DNA of 64,000 nucleotides from Amycolatopsis iheyensis (GTDB taxonomy: Bacteria > Actinomycetota > Actinomycetes > Mycobacteriales > Pseudonocardiaceae), in NCBI RefSeq assembly GCF_024703995.1, contig NZ_JAMXQV010000007.1:248001-312000 (forward strand), written 5' to 3'. The notes beneath the pieces are model-generated. The model ran no database searches, was not told the DNA's origin, and saw only the letters and a program-made list of their open reading frames with translations. The translations under genes were made by a program, and so were the position numbers. Positions 25,770 through 35,326 of the stretch are shown here, in pieces; positions within the stretch are counted from its first letter, which is position 1; each line of letters opens with the position of its first letter.

Positions 25770-27539
25770 ATGACCGAAATCATCGAGCGTCCGGCCGCCG
25801 CCGGGCCGATCACCGGGCCGAACTGGGGACTCACCAAGTTCCTCGACCCACTACCGGTTCCGCCGGTGTTCCGGTCCCGCGGCCGGGAAATGATCACCAT
25901 TCCGATGGTGGCGAAGCAGCAGCGGCTGCACTCACAATTGCCGCCGAGTACATTGTGGACGTATGCTGGACATTTCCCGGGTCCGACGATCGAAGTGCGC
26001 AGCGGCAAACAACTGCGGATTTCGTGGTCGAACGAAATCGACGGCGAGTTCCCGCTGGTCGCCGTTCAGGGGCCGGTGACGGACGCGCCGACGAGCCGCC
26101 CGGGCAGCGAGCTGGCCAAGCCGGGCTACTCGGTCGTCGAGGGCGTCGCCGACCTGCCGGCGTGGACGGTCGTCCACCTGCACGGCGCGCGCACCAACGC
26201 GGGCAACGACGGCTGGGCGCACAACGCGGGTCTCAAGGGCACGTCGCAGCTGACCGAGTACCAGAACCGCCAGCCGGCGATGCCGCTCTGGTACCACGAC
26301 CACGCGATGGCGATCACGCGCTTCAACGTCCACACGGGCCTGGCCGGGATGTACCTGGTCCGCGACGACGAGGAGGACGCGCTCGCCCTGCCGCACGGCG
26401 ACCGCGAAATCCCGCTCATCATCACCGACCGCAACCTCGACACCGACGCGACCGGCGCGCTCACCGGGCAGCTGCTGTTCAAGTTCCCGTACGTCCCGAA
26501 CGGCCCGATGATCCCGTTCTCCGGCCCGTTCAACCTGGTCAACGGCGTGATCTGGCCGCACCTGGACGTCGACGCGAAGTGGTACCGCTTCCGGCTGCTC
26601 AACGCGGCCAACTCGCGGTTCTACACGCTCAACCTGGTCGACGAGGACAACAACCCGGTCAACGACGCGGTCCGCCTGATCGGCACCGACGGCGGCCTGC
26701 TGCCGGTGCCGGCCGAGCTGCCGCGCGCGGGTCTGACCGTCGCCCCGGCCGAGCGGTTCGACGTACTGATCGACTTCAGCCGCTTCAAGGGGCAGAAGCT
26801 CAAGCTGCGCAACGCGGACCCGCGCCTCGGCGGTGTCGAGCCGGACCTCATGGAGTTCCGGGTGGACGGCCGCGCGAAGCACGACTCGTTCACGCTGCCC
26901 GAAAAGGTCTCGACGTCCTATGTCCGGCTGCAGCACGGTTCGACGCTGCCGGAGGACCACGACCACGTGTGGATCGCGCTGCTGCTGAACTCCGACGGCC
27001 ACCCGGAGATGTGGGACCTCGAGCAGGTCGACGCCGATCCGGGCGGCGCCGGGATCATCCAGCTGCAGGACCCGGCCGGCGGGCTGAAGACGTTCCGGAT
27101 GATCGGGCGGCTCTTCGACGACACCACCGGCATCTTCATCGACCACGACCGGTGGGCGGTGTGGAACATCGTGCACGTCGCGAACGGCGGCCCGGCGCAC
27201 CCGATCCACATTCACCTGACGGAGTTCCAGGCGCTCTTCCGGCGGGCGTTCACCACGACGTTCGACCAGGCCACCGAGCGGACGACGAAGCCGATCGACG
27301 GCTTCACCGACGTCCCGCTGGAGAAGTACGAGGAGGGCTGGAAGGACACGATCATCGTGAACCCCGGCCAGTGGGTGAGCGTGGCCGGGCAGTTCGGCGG
27401 TGGCACGGGCGAGTTCATGTACCACTGCCACATCCTCGACCACGAGGACGAGGGCATGATGCGGCCGTTCGTGGTGCACCCGCCGGAGGTGGCGAAGTTC
27501 CACGTCCACCCGGGCGGCGGCCACCACCACGAGGGCTGA
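25770..27539 (+). CDS. Multicopper oxidase, phenoxazinone synthase/CotA-like
   Basis: A 589-residue protein from ATG 25770, with GAAGGGGGAG upstream. The four copper-binding blocks are HLHG (136-139), WYHDH (174-178), HPIHIH, and HCHILDHEDEGM (552-563), the last supplying the type-1 ligands C553, H558 and M563. Three cupredoxin domains are expected. There is no signal or Tat peptide, as in phenoxazinone synthase and the CotA spore-coat laccase. It ends in HVHPGGGHHHEG. It could couple aminophenols to phenoxazinones or oxidise other phenols or bilirubin with O2; no pathway genes nearby decide this. A 20-bp palindrome follows. Confidence 0.88.
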   Translation: MTEIIERPAAAGPITGPNWGLTKFLDPLPVPPVFRSRGREMITIPMVAKQQRLHSQLPPSTLWTYAGHFPGPTIEVRSGKQLRISWSNEIDGEFPLVAVQGPVTDAPTSRPGSELAKPGYSVVEGVADLPAWTVVHLHGARTNAGNDGWAHNAGLKGTSQLTEYQNRQPAMPLWYHDHAMAITRFNVHTGLAGMYLVRDDEEDALALPHGDREIPLIITDRNLDTDATGALTGQLLFKFPYVPNGPMIPFSGPFNLVNGVIWPHLDVDAKWYRFRLLNAANSRFYTLNLVDEDNNPVNDAVRLIGTDGGLLPVPAELPRAGLTVAPAERFDVLIDFSRFKGQKLKLRNADPRLGGVEPDLMEFRVDGRAKHDSFTLPEKVSTSYVRLQHGSTLPEDHDHVWIALLLNSDGHPEMWDLEQVDADPGGAGIIQLQDPAGGLKTFRMIGRLFDDTTGIFIDHDRWAVWNIVHVANGGPAHPIHIHLTEFQALFRRAFTTTFDQATERTTKPIDGFTDVPLEKYEEGWKDTIIVNPGQWVSVAGQFGGGTGEFMYHCHILDHEDEGMMRPFVVHPPEVAKFHVHPGGGHHHEG

Positions 27540-27559
27540 GCACCCTGCCGCAACTCGGT

Positions 27560-27601
27560 CGTGAGTGTTTAGGGCGGTTCTAACCGCCCTAAACACTCAC
27601 G
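27560..27601. terminator. Long perfect palindrome, bidirectional terminator
   Basis: A 20-bp perfect stem (27560-27579 with 27582-27601) and 2-nt loop lies between the convergent stops of the oxidase gene (27539) and modC (27618). It contains GTGAGTGTTT and AGGGCGG boxes. It can end both transcripts, although it has no long T run and may instead be a dispersed palindromic element. Confidence 0.65.
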
Positions 27602-27617
27602 ACAAGCCGCGGGAGAC

Positions 27618-28685
27618 TCAGGGGGCCGCGGCCGGGTGCACAGTCACGGTTGCGGCCTTCACCGACAGCGTCACCGCCGAGCCGGGCTCCAGCGCGAGCT
27701 CGGCCACCGCGGCCGGGGTCAGGTCGGCCGTCAGGCCGTGGGCCCAGCCCTCGGCTTCGGCGCGGACGCGGATCACCGGCCCGTGCGGCTCCAGGGCCGC
27801 GACGACGGCCTCGGCCGTGTTGCGCGGGCTGCCGCGGTGGTCGCCGTCGTGCGGGTAGACCGCGACCGCGTTCGGCGGGAACACCGCCACCGCGGGCTCC
27901 CCCACGACCACGTCCGCCGCGGGCAGACCGGCGATCACCTCGCCCGAGGCGGTCCGAAGGCCGTCGGAGAGCGCCGTGCCCGCCACCAGGTTGAGGCCGG
28001 CGATCCGCGCGGTGAACGCCGTCCGCGGCGCGGAAAGCACTTCGCGGGTCGGGCCGCGTTCGACGATGCGGCCGCCGTTCATCACCGCGACGTGGTCCGC
28101 CAGCGCGAGCGCGTCCAGGGGGTCGTGCGTGACGAGCACGGTCGTCGGCCCGGTCTTCAGCACGCGCCGCAGCAGGCCGCGGATCGCCGGCGCGGCGTCG
28201 ACGTCGAGCGCGGCGAACGGCTCGTCGAGCAGCAGCAGGTCCGGTTCCGCGGCCAGCGCCCGCGCGATCGCGACGCGCTGGGCCTGGCCGCCGGACAGCT
28301 GCCCGGGCCGCCGGTCCGCCAGCGCGACGGCGTCCACTTCGGCCAGCCAGTAGAAGGCGCGTTCCCGCGCCACCCGGCGGCCGGCGCCGGTCGAGCGCGG
28401 CGAGAACGCGACGTTGTCCGCCGCGGACAGGTGCGGGAAGAGCAGTGCGTCCTGGGAGAGCAGGCCGATCCCGCGCCGGTGTGGCGGCACGGCCGCCAGC
28501 GCGCGCCCGGCCACCGTGATCTCCGCCGACGCCGGCGTGATCAGCCCGGAGAGGCAGCCGAGCACCGTCGACTTGCCCGAGCCGTTCGGGCCGAGCAGCG
28601 CGAGCACCGTCCCGGTGGGCACGGCGAAGTCCACTTCGAGCTGGAACGACCCGCGCACGGCGGAGATCCGCGCGGTCAGGCTCAC
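27618..28685 (-). CDS. modC: Molybdate ABC transporter ATP-binding protein
   Basis: A 355-residue protein from GTG 28685 (GTGA overlap with modB). Walker A is GPNGSGKST, the ABC signature [15 protein letters not shown], Walker B LLLLDEPF and the H-loop VTHD. A C-terminal TOBE/MOP-like region from about residue 285 ([16 protein letters not shown] to [15 protein letters not shown]) is the molybdate-binding regulatory domain of ModC. It energises uptake through ModB of molybdate delivered by ModA. It ends 16 bp from a strong palindrome. Confidence 0.9.
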   Translation of the reverse strand: MSLTARISAVRGSFQLEVDFAVPTGTVLALLGPNGSGKSTVLGCLSGLITPASAEITVAGRALAAVPPHRRGIGLLSQDALLFPHLSAADNVAFSPRSTGAGRRVARERAFYWLAEVDAVALADRRPGQLSGGQAQRVAIARALAAEPDLLLLDEPFAALDVDAAPAIRGLLRRVLKTGPTTVLVTHDPLDALALADHVAVMNGGRIVERGPTREVLSAPRTAFTARIAGLNLVAGTALSDGLRTASGEVIAGLPAADVVVGEPAVAVFPPNAVAVYPHDGDHRGSPRNTAEAVVAALEPHGPVIRVRAEAEGWAHGLTADLTPAAVAELALEPGSAVTLSVKAATVTVHPAAAP

Positions 28686-29458
28686 CGCAGGCCGCCTTCC
28701 CACGAGCGCGGCCGCGCGACGGCGATGACCAGGACCGCCACGACGATGAGCAGCAGCGAGAGCGCGACGGCGCTGTCGATGTCCACTTCGGCCTGGGTGT
28801 AGACCTCGAGCGGCAGCGTGCGCGTGACGTCTTCGAGGCTGCCGGCGAAGGTGATCGTCGCGCCGAACTCGCCGAGCGCGCGGGCGAAGCTGAGCACGAC
28901 GCCGGAGCCGAGCGAAGGCAGCAGCAGCGGCAGGGTGACCCGCCGGAAGACGGTCCAGGGGCGCGCGCCGAGCGTCGCGGCGACCTGTTCGTAGCGGTCG
29001 CCGGAGCCGCGCAGCGCGCCTTCGAGGCTGACGACGAGGAACGGCATCGCGACGAACGTCTGCGCGATCACCACCGCCGTCGTGGTGAACGGCACGGACT
29101 CGCCGGTCAGCGTGGTGATCAGGATGCCGAGGAAGCCTTTACGGCCGAGCAGGTAGAGCAGCGCCAGGCCGCCGACGACCGGAGGCAGCACCAGCGGCAG
29201 CAGCACGATCGAGCGCAGCAGCCGCACCCCGCGGAACCGGGCGCGGGCGAGCACGACGGCCAGCGGCACCCCGAGCAGCACACAGGCCGAAGTGGACAGC
29301 GCGGCCGTGATCAGCGACAGCCGCAGCGCGTGCCACGACGACGGCGTGACGATCAGCGACGGCAGCCGCGTCAGGTCCGAACGCACCAGCAGCCCGACGA
29401 CCGGGAGGACGACGAGCGCCAGCGCGAAGGTGGCGGGGATGCCCAGGACCCACGGCAC
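28682..29458 (-). CDS. modB: Molybdate ABC transporter permease
   Basis: A 258-residue protein with five to six hydrophobic helices and the EAA loop [21 protein letters not shown] typical of ModB. GTG 29458 is the most upstream start possible and lies two bases past a perfect stem-loop, with no Shine-Dalgarno sequence. The next usable start would remove the first helix. Its gene is overlapped by modC (4 bp) and follows modA by 49 bp. Confidence 0.9.
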   Translation of the reverse strand: MPWVLGIPATFALALVVLPVVGLLVRSDLTRLPSLIVTPSSWHALRLSLITAALSTSACVLLGVPLAVVLARARFRGVRLLRSIVLLPLVLPPVVGGLALLYLLGRKGFLGILITTLTGESVPFTTTAVVIAQTFVAMPFLVVSLEGALRGSGDRYEQVAATLGARPWTVFRRVTLPLLLPSLGSGVVLSFARALGEFGATITFAGSLEDVTRTLPLEVYTQAEVDIDSAVALSLLLIVVAVLVIAVARPRSWEGGLR

Positions 29459-29460
29459 GC

Positions 29461-29500
29461 GCGAACGGCCGGCCGGGACGGATCCCGGCCGGCCGTTCGC
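29461..29500 (-). terminator. 18-bp stem-loop between modA and modB
   Basis: A perfect GC-rich 18-bp stem (29461-29478 with 29483-29500, loop of 4) sits 7 bp after the modA stop and ends 2 bases before the modB GTG. It may attenuate transcription so the binding protein exceeds the permease, or protect the 3' end of modA mRNA, or mask the modB start. It lacks a T tract. Confidence 0.6.
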
Positions 29501-29507
29501 GAGACGC

Positions 29508-30317
29508 TTACTGCGCAGGGCCGAACCCGACCTTGCTCAGCTCGGTCTTGCCCTCGTTGCCGAGGACGAACTCGTCGAACTCCTTGGCCAGCGCGGTCTG
29601 CCCGCCCTTGACCACGGCGATCGGGTAGTTGTTGATGGCGCCGCTCGCCTCGGGGAAGTCGACCTTGTCGACCTTGTCCGCGGCCGAGGTGGCGTCGGTG
29701 ACGTAGACCAGGCCCGCGTCGGCGTCGCCGGTGGCGACCTTGTTCAGCACCTGCTTGACGTCCTGCTCTTCGCTCTTCGGCTTGAGCGTGACGCCGGTGG
29801 CGGTCTCGACCTTCTTGGTCGCCGAACCGCACGGCACCTGCGGGGCGCAGGTGACCACGGTCAGGCCGGCCTTGTTCAGGTCCGCGAAGGACTTGATGCC
29901 CTTTGGATTGCCCTTCGCGACCGCGATGGCGAGCTTGTTGGTGGCGAAGACGGTCGGCTGGCCGTCGATCACGCCGCCCTGGACCGCTTTGTCCATGTTG
30001 GCCTGGTCGGCCGAGGCGAAGACGTCGGCCTTCGCGCCGTTGGTCAGCTGCTGGACCAGGCCGGACGAGCCCGCGAAGCTGAACTTCACGGTGACGCCGG
30101 GGTGCGCGGCTTCGAACTCCTTGCCGAGCGCGGTGAACGACTCGGTGAGGGACGCGGCGGCGAACACGGTGAGCGTGCCGGTGCCGGCGTCGCCACTGCC
30201 CTTCGGCGCGGGAGCGCTGGCCGACGAGCCGCCGGTCTGCGTGCTGGGCTGGTCCGAACTGCTGCACGCGCCGGCGAACAGGGCGACGGCCGCCACAGCG
30301 AGAGCAAGCTTCTTCAT
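29508..30317 (-). CDS. modA: Molybdate-binding lipoprotein
   Basis: A 269-residue protein from ATG 30317 (GGAAGGAAG upstream). The lipobox FAGAC places the lipidated Cys at residue 19. A Ser/Ala-rich linker leads into [20 protein letters not shown], the ModA signature. [20 protein letters not shown] and [15 protein letters not shown] complete the periplasmic-binding fold. It captures molybdate or tungstate for ModBC. Its ATG overlaps the stop of the HTH-TOBE regulator. Confidence 0.92.
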   Translation of the reverse strand: MKKLALAVAAVALFAGACSSSDQPSTQTGGSSASAPAPKGSGDAGTGTLTVFAAASLTESFTALGKEFEAAHPGVTVKFSFAGSSGLVQQLTNGAKADVFASADQANMDKAVQGGVIDGQPTVFATNKLAIAVAKGNPKGIKSFADLNKAGLTVVTCAPQVPCGSATKKVETATGVTLKPKSEEQDVKQVLNKVATGDADAGLVYVTDATSAADKVDKVDFPEASGAINNYPIAVVKGGQTALAKEFDEFVLGNEGKTELSKVGFGPAQ

Positions 30318-30718
30318 CGACTTCCTTCCGGTGTCTCCACCACGACGGTGGTCGCCTTGACCACCGCGACCGCGAGCACCCCCGGGCGCAGGCCCAGCTC
30401 GCGAACGGCTTCCGTACTCATCAGGGACACCACCCGGTGTGCCCCGCACTGCATCTCCACCTGCGCCATCACCTTGTCGGCGACGACCTCGGTGACCAGC
30501 CCGACGAACCTGTTGCGGGCGGAGCGGCCGACGGCCGAGGGGTCCTCCGGGCCGGAGGCCTGCGCCCGGGCGAAGCCCGCCAGCTGCGCGCCGTCGACGA
30601 CCTTGCGGCCGGCGGCGTCGTCGGTGGCGGTCAGCTGCCCCGCGCGCACCCACCGCCGGACGGTGTCGTCACTGACTCCGAGCAGGCGGGCGGCCTCGGA
30701 CAACCGAAATTGCGGCAT
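30314..30718 (-). CDS. HTH plus TOBE (Mop) molybdate-responsive regulator
   Basis: A 134-residue protein. Residues 1-50 form a MerR/excisionase-like HTH (FRLSEAARLLGVSDDTVRRW). Residues 65-130 form one Mop/TOBE domain (RNRFVGLVTEVVADKVMAQVEM and VVSLMSTEAVRELGL, ending VVKATTVVVETP), which binds molybdate. The gene overlaps modA by 4 bp. It is probably the molybdate sensor controlling modABC (inference from architecture and position), a compact alternative to ModE. Confidence 0.85.
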   Translation of the reverse strand: MPQFRLSEAARLLGVSDDTVRRWVRAGQLTATDDAAGRKVVDGAQLAGFARAQASGPEDPSAVGRSARNRFVGLVTEVVADKVMAQVEMQCGAHRVVSLMSTEAVRELGLRPGVLAVAVVKATTVVVETPEGSR

Positions 30719-30751
30719 GCCGCAGACATTATCTCCGCAGTTGAGGAAAAG

Positions 30752-31231
30752 CTACGCGGGGCGCGAATTGTGCATGATCTCGGCACGCAGCTGTTCGAGC
30801 ATGACATTCTGATAACGCTCGATGGCTTTTCGCTCGACCGGGGAGAACTGCGCCAACGTGTCACGCAGGGCGTCGAAGGCCGACTCGAAGAGCGGGGCGA
30901 AGCGTTGCGCGGCCCCCGGCACGACCTCGACGAGCACCTTGCGCCGGTCCTCCGGATCGCGGACCCGGCGCGCGAGCCCGACCTTCTCGAGCCGGTCTAT
31001 GACGCCGGTCACCGCGCCCGTGGACAGGCTCGTCAGCTCGGCGATCCGCCCAGCGGTCAACGGTCCGCCCGATTGGATGACCAGGTCGAACGTCTTGTGG
31101 TCGGTGCCGGACAGACCCATCCGCTCGGCGATCCGCGCGTGCCGGAGGACGGTCAGCGTGCTGCTCGCGCGACCCAATTCCGCGAAGCGGAAGAGCTCCT
31201 CTTCGGGGACCGGGTAAGTCTTTTCCGTCAC
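30752..31231 (-). CDS. MarR-family regulator
   Basis: A 159-residue protein. GTG 31231 is chosen for its GGGAG box; a longer frame to 31282 lacks support. The winged helix includes LTAGRIAELTSLSTGAVTGV and the wing DPEDRRKVLVEVVP. Length and helices are usual for MarR. It is divergent from moaA with 103 bp between starts; an imperfect inverted repeat (TAGTTC, then GAACCA) at 31252-31270 could be its operator. Ligand unknown. Confidence 0.85.
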   Translation of the reverse strand: MTEKTYPVPEEELFRFAELGRASSTLTVLRHARIAERMGLSGTDHKTFDLVIQSGGPLTAGRIAELTSLSTGAVTGVIDRLEKVGLARRVRDPEDRRKVLVEVVPGAAQRFAPLFESAFDALRDTLAQFSPVERKAIERYQNVMLEQLRAEIMHNSRPA

Positions 31232-31321
31232 AGTCCCTGCTCCCGGCACGATAGTTCGGCTACTGAACCACTCACTCCGCAAAGTATCCTAGCGAGTCGC
31301 TCACTTCGCGCGTTCCAGAGC

Positions 31322-31334
31322 TACTCTGGGCGTA
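31322..31334 (+). promoter_or_regulatory. Leaderless-type promoter of moaA
   Basis: TACTCT at 31322-31327 followed by 7 nt and ATG 31335; no Shine-Dalgarno sequence. It agrees with the spacing seen at other starts in this window. Confidence 0.5.
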
Positions 31335-32399
31335 ATGACGGCAGTGGATCTCGGGTTTCCTCGCGTCCCCGGTACACGAGGGTCATCTCGCGTGCCCAGG
31401 CCCGAGAACCCCGCACTCATCGACACCTTCGGCCGGGTGGCCACCGATCTGCGGGTTTCCCTGACGGATCGGTGCAATCTCCGTTGTACGTACTGCATGC
31501 CCGCGGAAGGCCTCGACTGGATGCCGGGCGAGCAGGTCCTGAGCGACGACGAGCTGGTCCGGCTGGTGCGGATCGCCGTCGAGCGGCTCGGCGTCACCGA
31601 CATCCGGCTCACCGGCGGCGAACCGCTGCTGCGGGCCGGGCTCGAGGAGATCGTCGCGCGGATCACGGCGCTGTCGCCGCGGCCCAAGCTGTCCATGACC
31701 ACCAACGGGATCGGGCTGGCCCGCCGGGCCGCCGGGCTCGCCGAAGCCGGGTTGAACCGGATCAACGTCTCGCTCGACACGATCGACCCCGAGACGTTCG
31801 TCAAGATCACCCGCCGCGACCGGCTCTCGCACGTGCTCGCCGGCCTGGCCGCCGCGCGGGACGCCGGGATGGCGCCGGTGAAGGTCAACGCGGTGCTGAT
31901 GCGGGGCGTCAACGAGGCCGAAGCCGTGCCGCTGTTGAAGTTCTGCCTGGCCGAGGGCTACCACCTGCGGTTCATCGAGCAGATGCCGCTCGACGCCCAG
32001 CACGGCTGGAACCGCGGCGAGATGATCACCGCGGCGGAGATCCTCGCGAAGCTGGAAGCGTCGTTCGAGCTGACGCCGTTCCCGGCGGCCCGGGGCGGCG
32101 CGCCGGCGGAGCGCTGGCTGGTCGACGGCGGACCGGGCGACGTCGGCGTGATCGCGTCGGTGACCCGGCCGTTCTGCGCGGCGTGCGAGCGGACGCGCCT
32201 GACCGCCGACGGCGCGGTGCGCTCCTGCCTCTTCAGTAACGACGAGACGGATCTGCGCTCCCTCGCGCGCGCGGGCGCGCGCGATGAAGAGATTGCCGAC
32301 GCCTGGCGCGCGACGATGTGGGGCAAGCTCGCGGGACACGAGATCAACGACGCCGGGTTCGCGCAGCCGATCCGGCCGATGAGCGCGATCGGCGGCTGA
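31335..32399 (+). CDS. moaA: GTP 3',8-cyclase
   Basis: A 354-residue radical-SAM enzyme for the first step of molybdenum cofactor synthesis. Cys47, Cys51 and Cys54 (DRCNLRCTYC) bind the SAM cluster. Cys281, Cys284 and Cys298 (FCAACERTRL to GAVRSC) bind the second cluster. DIRLTGGEPLLR is the GGE motif. The protein ends in the required Gly-Gly. A 28-residue N-terminal extension precedes the core. moaD follows after 1 bp, so the two are co-expressed. moaC and the MoaB-MoaE fusion lie 3-4 kb away in the opposite direction. Confidence 0.93.
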   Translation: MTAVDLGFPRVPGTRGSSRVPRPENPALIDTFGRVATDLRVSLTDRCNLRCTYCMPAEGLDWMPGEQVLSDDELVRLVRIAVERLGVTDIRLTGGEPLLRAGLEEIVARITALSPRPKLSMTTNGIGLARRAAGLAEAGLNRINVSLDTIDPETFVKITRRDRLSHVLAGLAAARDAGMAPVKVNAVLMRGVNEAEAVPLLKFCLAEGYHLRFIEQMPLDAQHGWNRGEMITAAEILAKLEASFELTPFPAARGGAPAERWLVDGGPGDVGVIASVTRPFCAACERTRLTADGAVRSCLFSNDETDLRSLARAGARDEEIADAWRATMWGKLAGHEINDAGFAQPIRPMSAIGG

Positions 32400-32400
32400 G

Positions 32401-32661
32401 ATGACCACTTTGACCATCGTGGTGCGCTACTTCGCCGCGGCGCGGGCCGCGGCGGGCGCGGAGGAAGAGAAGGTGCAGCTGCCGGCGGGCGCCCGCGTGT
32501 CGGACGCGGTCGCCGAGCTGCGGCAGCTCCACCCCGAGGGCCTGCCCCGCATCCTGGACGCGGTCAGCTACCTGCTGGACGGCATCGCGGTGCGGGACCT
32601 GACCCGCCCGCTGACCGACGGCGCGGAGCTGGACGTCCTGCCGCCCTTCGCGGGCGGCTGA
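32401..32661 (+). CDS. moaD: Molybdopterin synthase sulfur-carrier subunit
   Basis: An 86-residue ubiquitin-fold protein (TIVVRYFAAARAAAGAEEE) with the C-terminal FAGG. The terminal Gly is thiocarboxylated and inserted into the MoaE active site. The gene begins 1 bp after moaA. I recall moaA2-moaD2-rpfA as neighbours in M. tuberculosis, which matches the order here. Confidence 0.9.
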   Translation: MTTLTIVVRYFAAARAAAGAEEEKVQLPAGARVSDAVAELRQLHPEGLPRILDAVSYLLDGIAVRDLTRPLTDGAELDVLPPFAGG

Positions 32662-32685
32662 CCCCACCCACGCCGTGCTCCTGAG

Positions 32686-32856
32686 GCCGACACGCGTGAT
32701 CAGGGGGTCGACACGCGTGATTGAGGGGTCGACACGGCTTCGACCGCCTCATGTGCGGGTGTCGACCCTCCGATCACGCGTGTCGACCCTTCAGACACGC
32801 GAGCCGACCCTTCCGACACGCGAGCCGACCTGCTGATCACGCCTGCCGCCCGTCCT
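32686..32856. repeat. Phased 21-bp repeat array, inverted halves
   Basis: GTCGACACGCGTGAT-type units start at 32686, 32707 and 32728 on the + strand. The reverse form (ATCACGCGTGTCGAC and variants) starts at 32752, 32773, 32794, 32815 and 32836. All steps within each half are exactly 21 bp, two helical turns. The array lies in the 974-bp space 32662-33635 after moaD; the rest of that space up to about 33330 shows no gene. Confidence 0.8.
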
Positions 32857-33344
32857 CGGGCGCGGGTTCGTCCTCTCTATAGGCGGGCGACCGCTCGCGT
32901 GTCGCCGCCGACCGCTCGGCGAACCTCCTTGCCGCCGCTCGGCGTGGCGCGTCATCAATTCCGGCTGTTCGCGGCAAGCTGACGGCGGTCCGCCACCACC
33001 CTTCCGGTGACACGTTTCGCCTGGTCCGTCGCGGTGCGTGGCCCCCACCGGGTAGCCGTACGAACCCACACGGTGGCGGCAGTGGTCACAAACCCCACGA
33101 AGAGGTGGGACTGGTGTGACTCAAGGGGCACATGAGGCACTCTTGTCAAGTCTGGCGCTGTCCCGCCGGCAGTCATAAGATGCGCGCTTCAATCGCCGAC
33201 CGGGCGTCGCGAATGGGCCATTCGCTACGCAAAACACGTGATGCAAGCCTCACGATCCGTGTTTTATCTCGGCTAGGAAACGGGCAGATAACGGCCCGCT
33301 GACCTGCGAAAACTGGCGTATCGACAGGGGTTGCGTGCTGTTAC

Positions 33345-33360
33345 TGTGACGTAGGTCACG
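33345..33360. promoter_or_regulatory. Crp-like site upstream of rpf
   Basis: TGTGA at 33345-33349, six bases, then TCACG: one mismatch from the TGTGA-N6-TCACA Crp consensus. It is 290 bp upstream of the rpf start and just before the putative riboswitch leader. Mycobacterial rpfA is a known Crp target, so control by a Crp homologue is plausible. Confidence 0.6.
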
Positions 33361-33399
33361 CCCCGAATAATTTCCGATCACGGCTCTCGTTACGTACCG

Positions 33400-34262
<863 letters not shown>

Positions 34263-34306
34263 CGATCGCGCAGTGATGCGCAGGTCCGGCCTCGAGCCGT
34301 GACACA

Positions 34307-34347
34307 CGAGCCCTCCACCGCCAATCCCCCGGGCGGTGGAGGGCTCG
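34307..34347. terminator. Terminator after rpf
   Basis: A perfect 16-bp stem (34307-34322 with 34332-34347) with a 9-nt loop, 45 bp after the rpf stop and 26 bp before the convergent MarR stop; usable in both directions. Confidence 0.75.
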
Positions 34348-34373
34348 CGCATGTGCCGGGTGCTCCGGAGCGC

Positions 34374-34829
34374 TCAGCGCTCGCGGATGCGTGCCGCCTC
34401 GGCGAGCTGCATCCGCTCACCCTTGCGCAGGAACTCGATCACGAACTCCAGCTGCCCCGCTGTGTACTCTTCCAGCAGCGCCCGTCCGGCGCGCTCGATC
34501 GGCGTGTAGATCTCCGCCAGCAGCTCCGCCGCGGCCGGAGTCAGCTCCACCACCGCCTTACGACGGTCGTGGGCGTCCGTGCGGCGGGTCAGGTGCCCCG
34601 CATGCGTCAGGCGCTGGATCGCCGTTGTCGTGGCCGCCGGGCTCAGGTGCGCCTCGGTGGCCAGGCGGCCGGCCGTCAGCGTGCCCGCCGCCGCGACCAG
34701 GCCGATGATCCGCAGGTCCGTGCGGTTCACCCCGAACGCCGCGGCCGCCGCTTCGTCCACCACGTCGTTCGCGGCGCCGAAGTCCGCCGCCGCGTGGGTC
34801 GCGTCCGTGACCAGAGATTGCTTCGACAC
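34374..34829 (-). CDS. MarR-family regulator
   Basis: A 151-residue winged-helix protein from GTG 34829. LTAGRLATEAHLSPAATTTA is the recognition region, and RRTDAHDRRKAVVELTP the wing. TAGACT is placed 7 nt before the GTG, so the transcript may be leaderless. The divergent gene encodes an F420-type oxidoreductase, a likely target. The space between them contains ACTC-GAAA-GAGT at 34829-34840 and CTTCGATCGTCGAAAG nearby as candidate operators. Confidence 0.85.
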   Translation of the reverse strand: MSKQSLVTDATHAAADFGAANDVVDEAAAAAFGVNRTDLRIIGLVAAAGTLTAGRLATEAHLSPAATTTAIQRLTHAGHLTRRTDAHDRRKAVVELTPAAAELLAEIYTPIERAGRALLEEYTAGQLEFVIEFLRKGERMQLAEAARIRER

Positions 34830-34885
34830 TCGAAAGAGTCTACCTTGGCGGGCAACTCCTTCGATCGTCGAAAGGTTTGGCCGCC

Positions 34886-35326
34886 GTGGTGACCTCCCTG
34901 CCCCGCTGGCTCCGTCCCGCCAACCGGCTCGTCCGCCTGCTGACGCGCCTGGGCCTGCGCCTGGGCACGATCCACGTCCTGACCGTCCCCGGCCGCCGCA
35001 CCGGCGCGCCGCGCCCCACGCCGGTCTCTCCGCTCACCGTCGACGGCCGGCGCTACGTCATCGCCGGCGTCCCGCGGGGCGACTGGGCGCGCAACGTCCG
35101 CGCCGCCGGCCGCGGCGAGCTCGCCCACGGCCGCCGCACTCAGGCCGTGACGCTCGACGAAGTCACCGATCCGGACGTCCGCCGCGACGTCATGCGGGCC
35201 TTCCCGCGCGAGGTGCCGCACGGGGTGCCGATGTTCGTCCGGCTCGGGCTGGTCGACGGCGCCGATCCGGCCGCGTTCGCCGCGGCCGCGGACCAGGTCG
35301 CCGTCTTCCGGATCACGGCGAGTTGA
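34886..35326 (+). CDS. Deazaflavin (F420)-dependent nitroreductase-type protein
   Basis: About 146 residues. GTG 34886 fits the AAAGG box; TTG 34877 or GTG 34889 are alternatives. The motif VLTVPGRRTGAPRPTPVSPL followed by YVIAGVPRGDWARNVRAAG is that of the DDN/F420H2-dependent oxidoreductase family, which uses F420 to reduce nitroaromatics, quinones or similar. Divergent from a MarR regulator, suggesting an inducible detoxification pair. Its 3' end overlaps the MoaB-MoaE gene by 14 bp in convergent orientation. Confidence 0.82.
   Translation: MVTSLPRWLRPANRLVRLLTRLGLRLGTIHVLTVPGRRTGAPRPTPVSPLTVDGRRYVIAGVPRGDWARNVRAAGRGELAHGRRTQAVTLDEVTDPDVRRDVMRAFPREVPHGVPMFVRLGLVDGADPAAFAAAADQVAVFRITAS

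Noticed and set aside
25932..27596. 554-codon frame antisense to the multicopper oxidase
   Set aside because: The + strand shows all four copper motifs and a good SD; the reverse frame has no recognisable features.
32686..32856. CRISPR array
   Set aside because: Units are 21 bp with no unique spacers between them, the orientation flips half way, and no cas genes are near.
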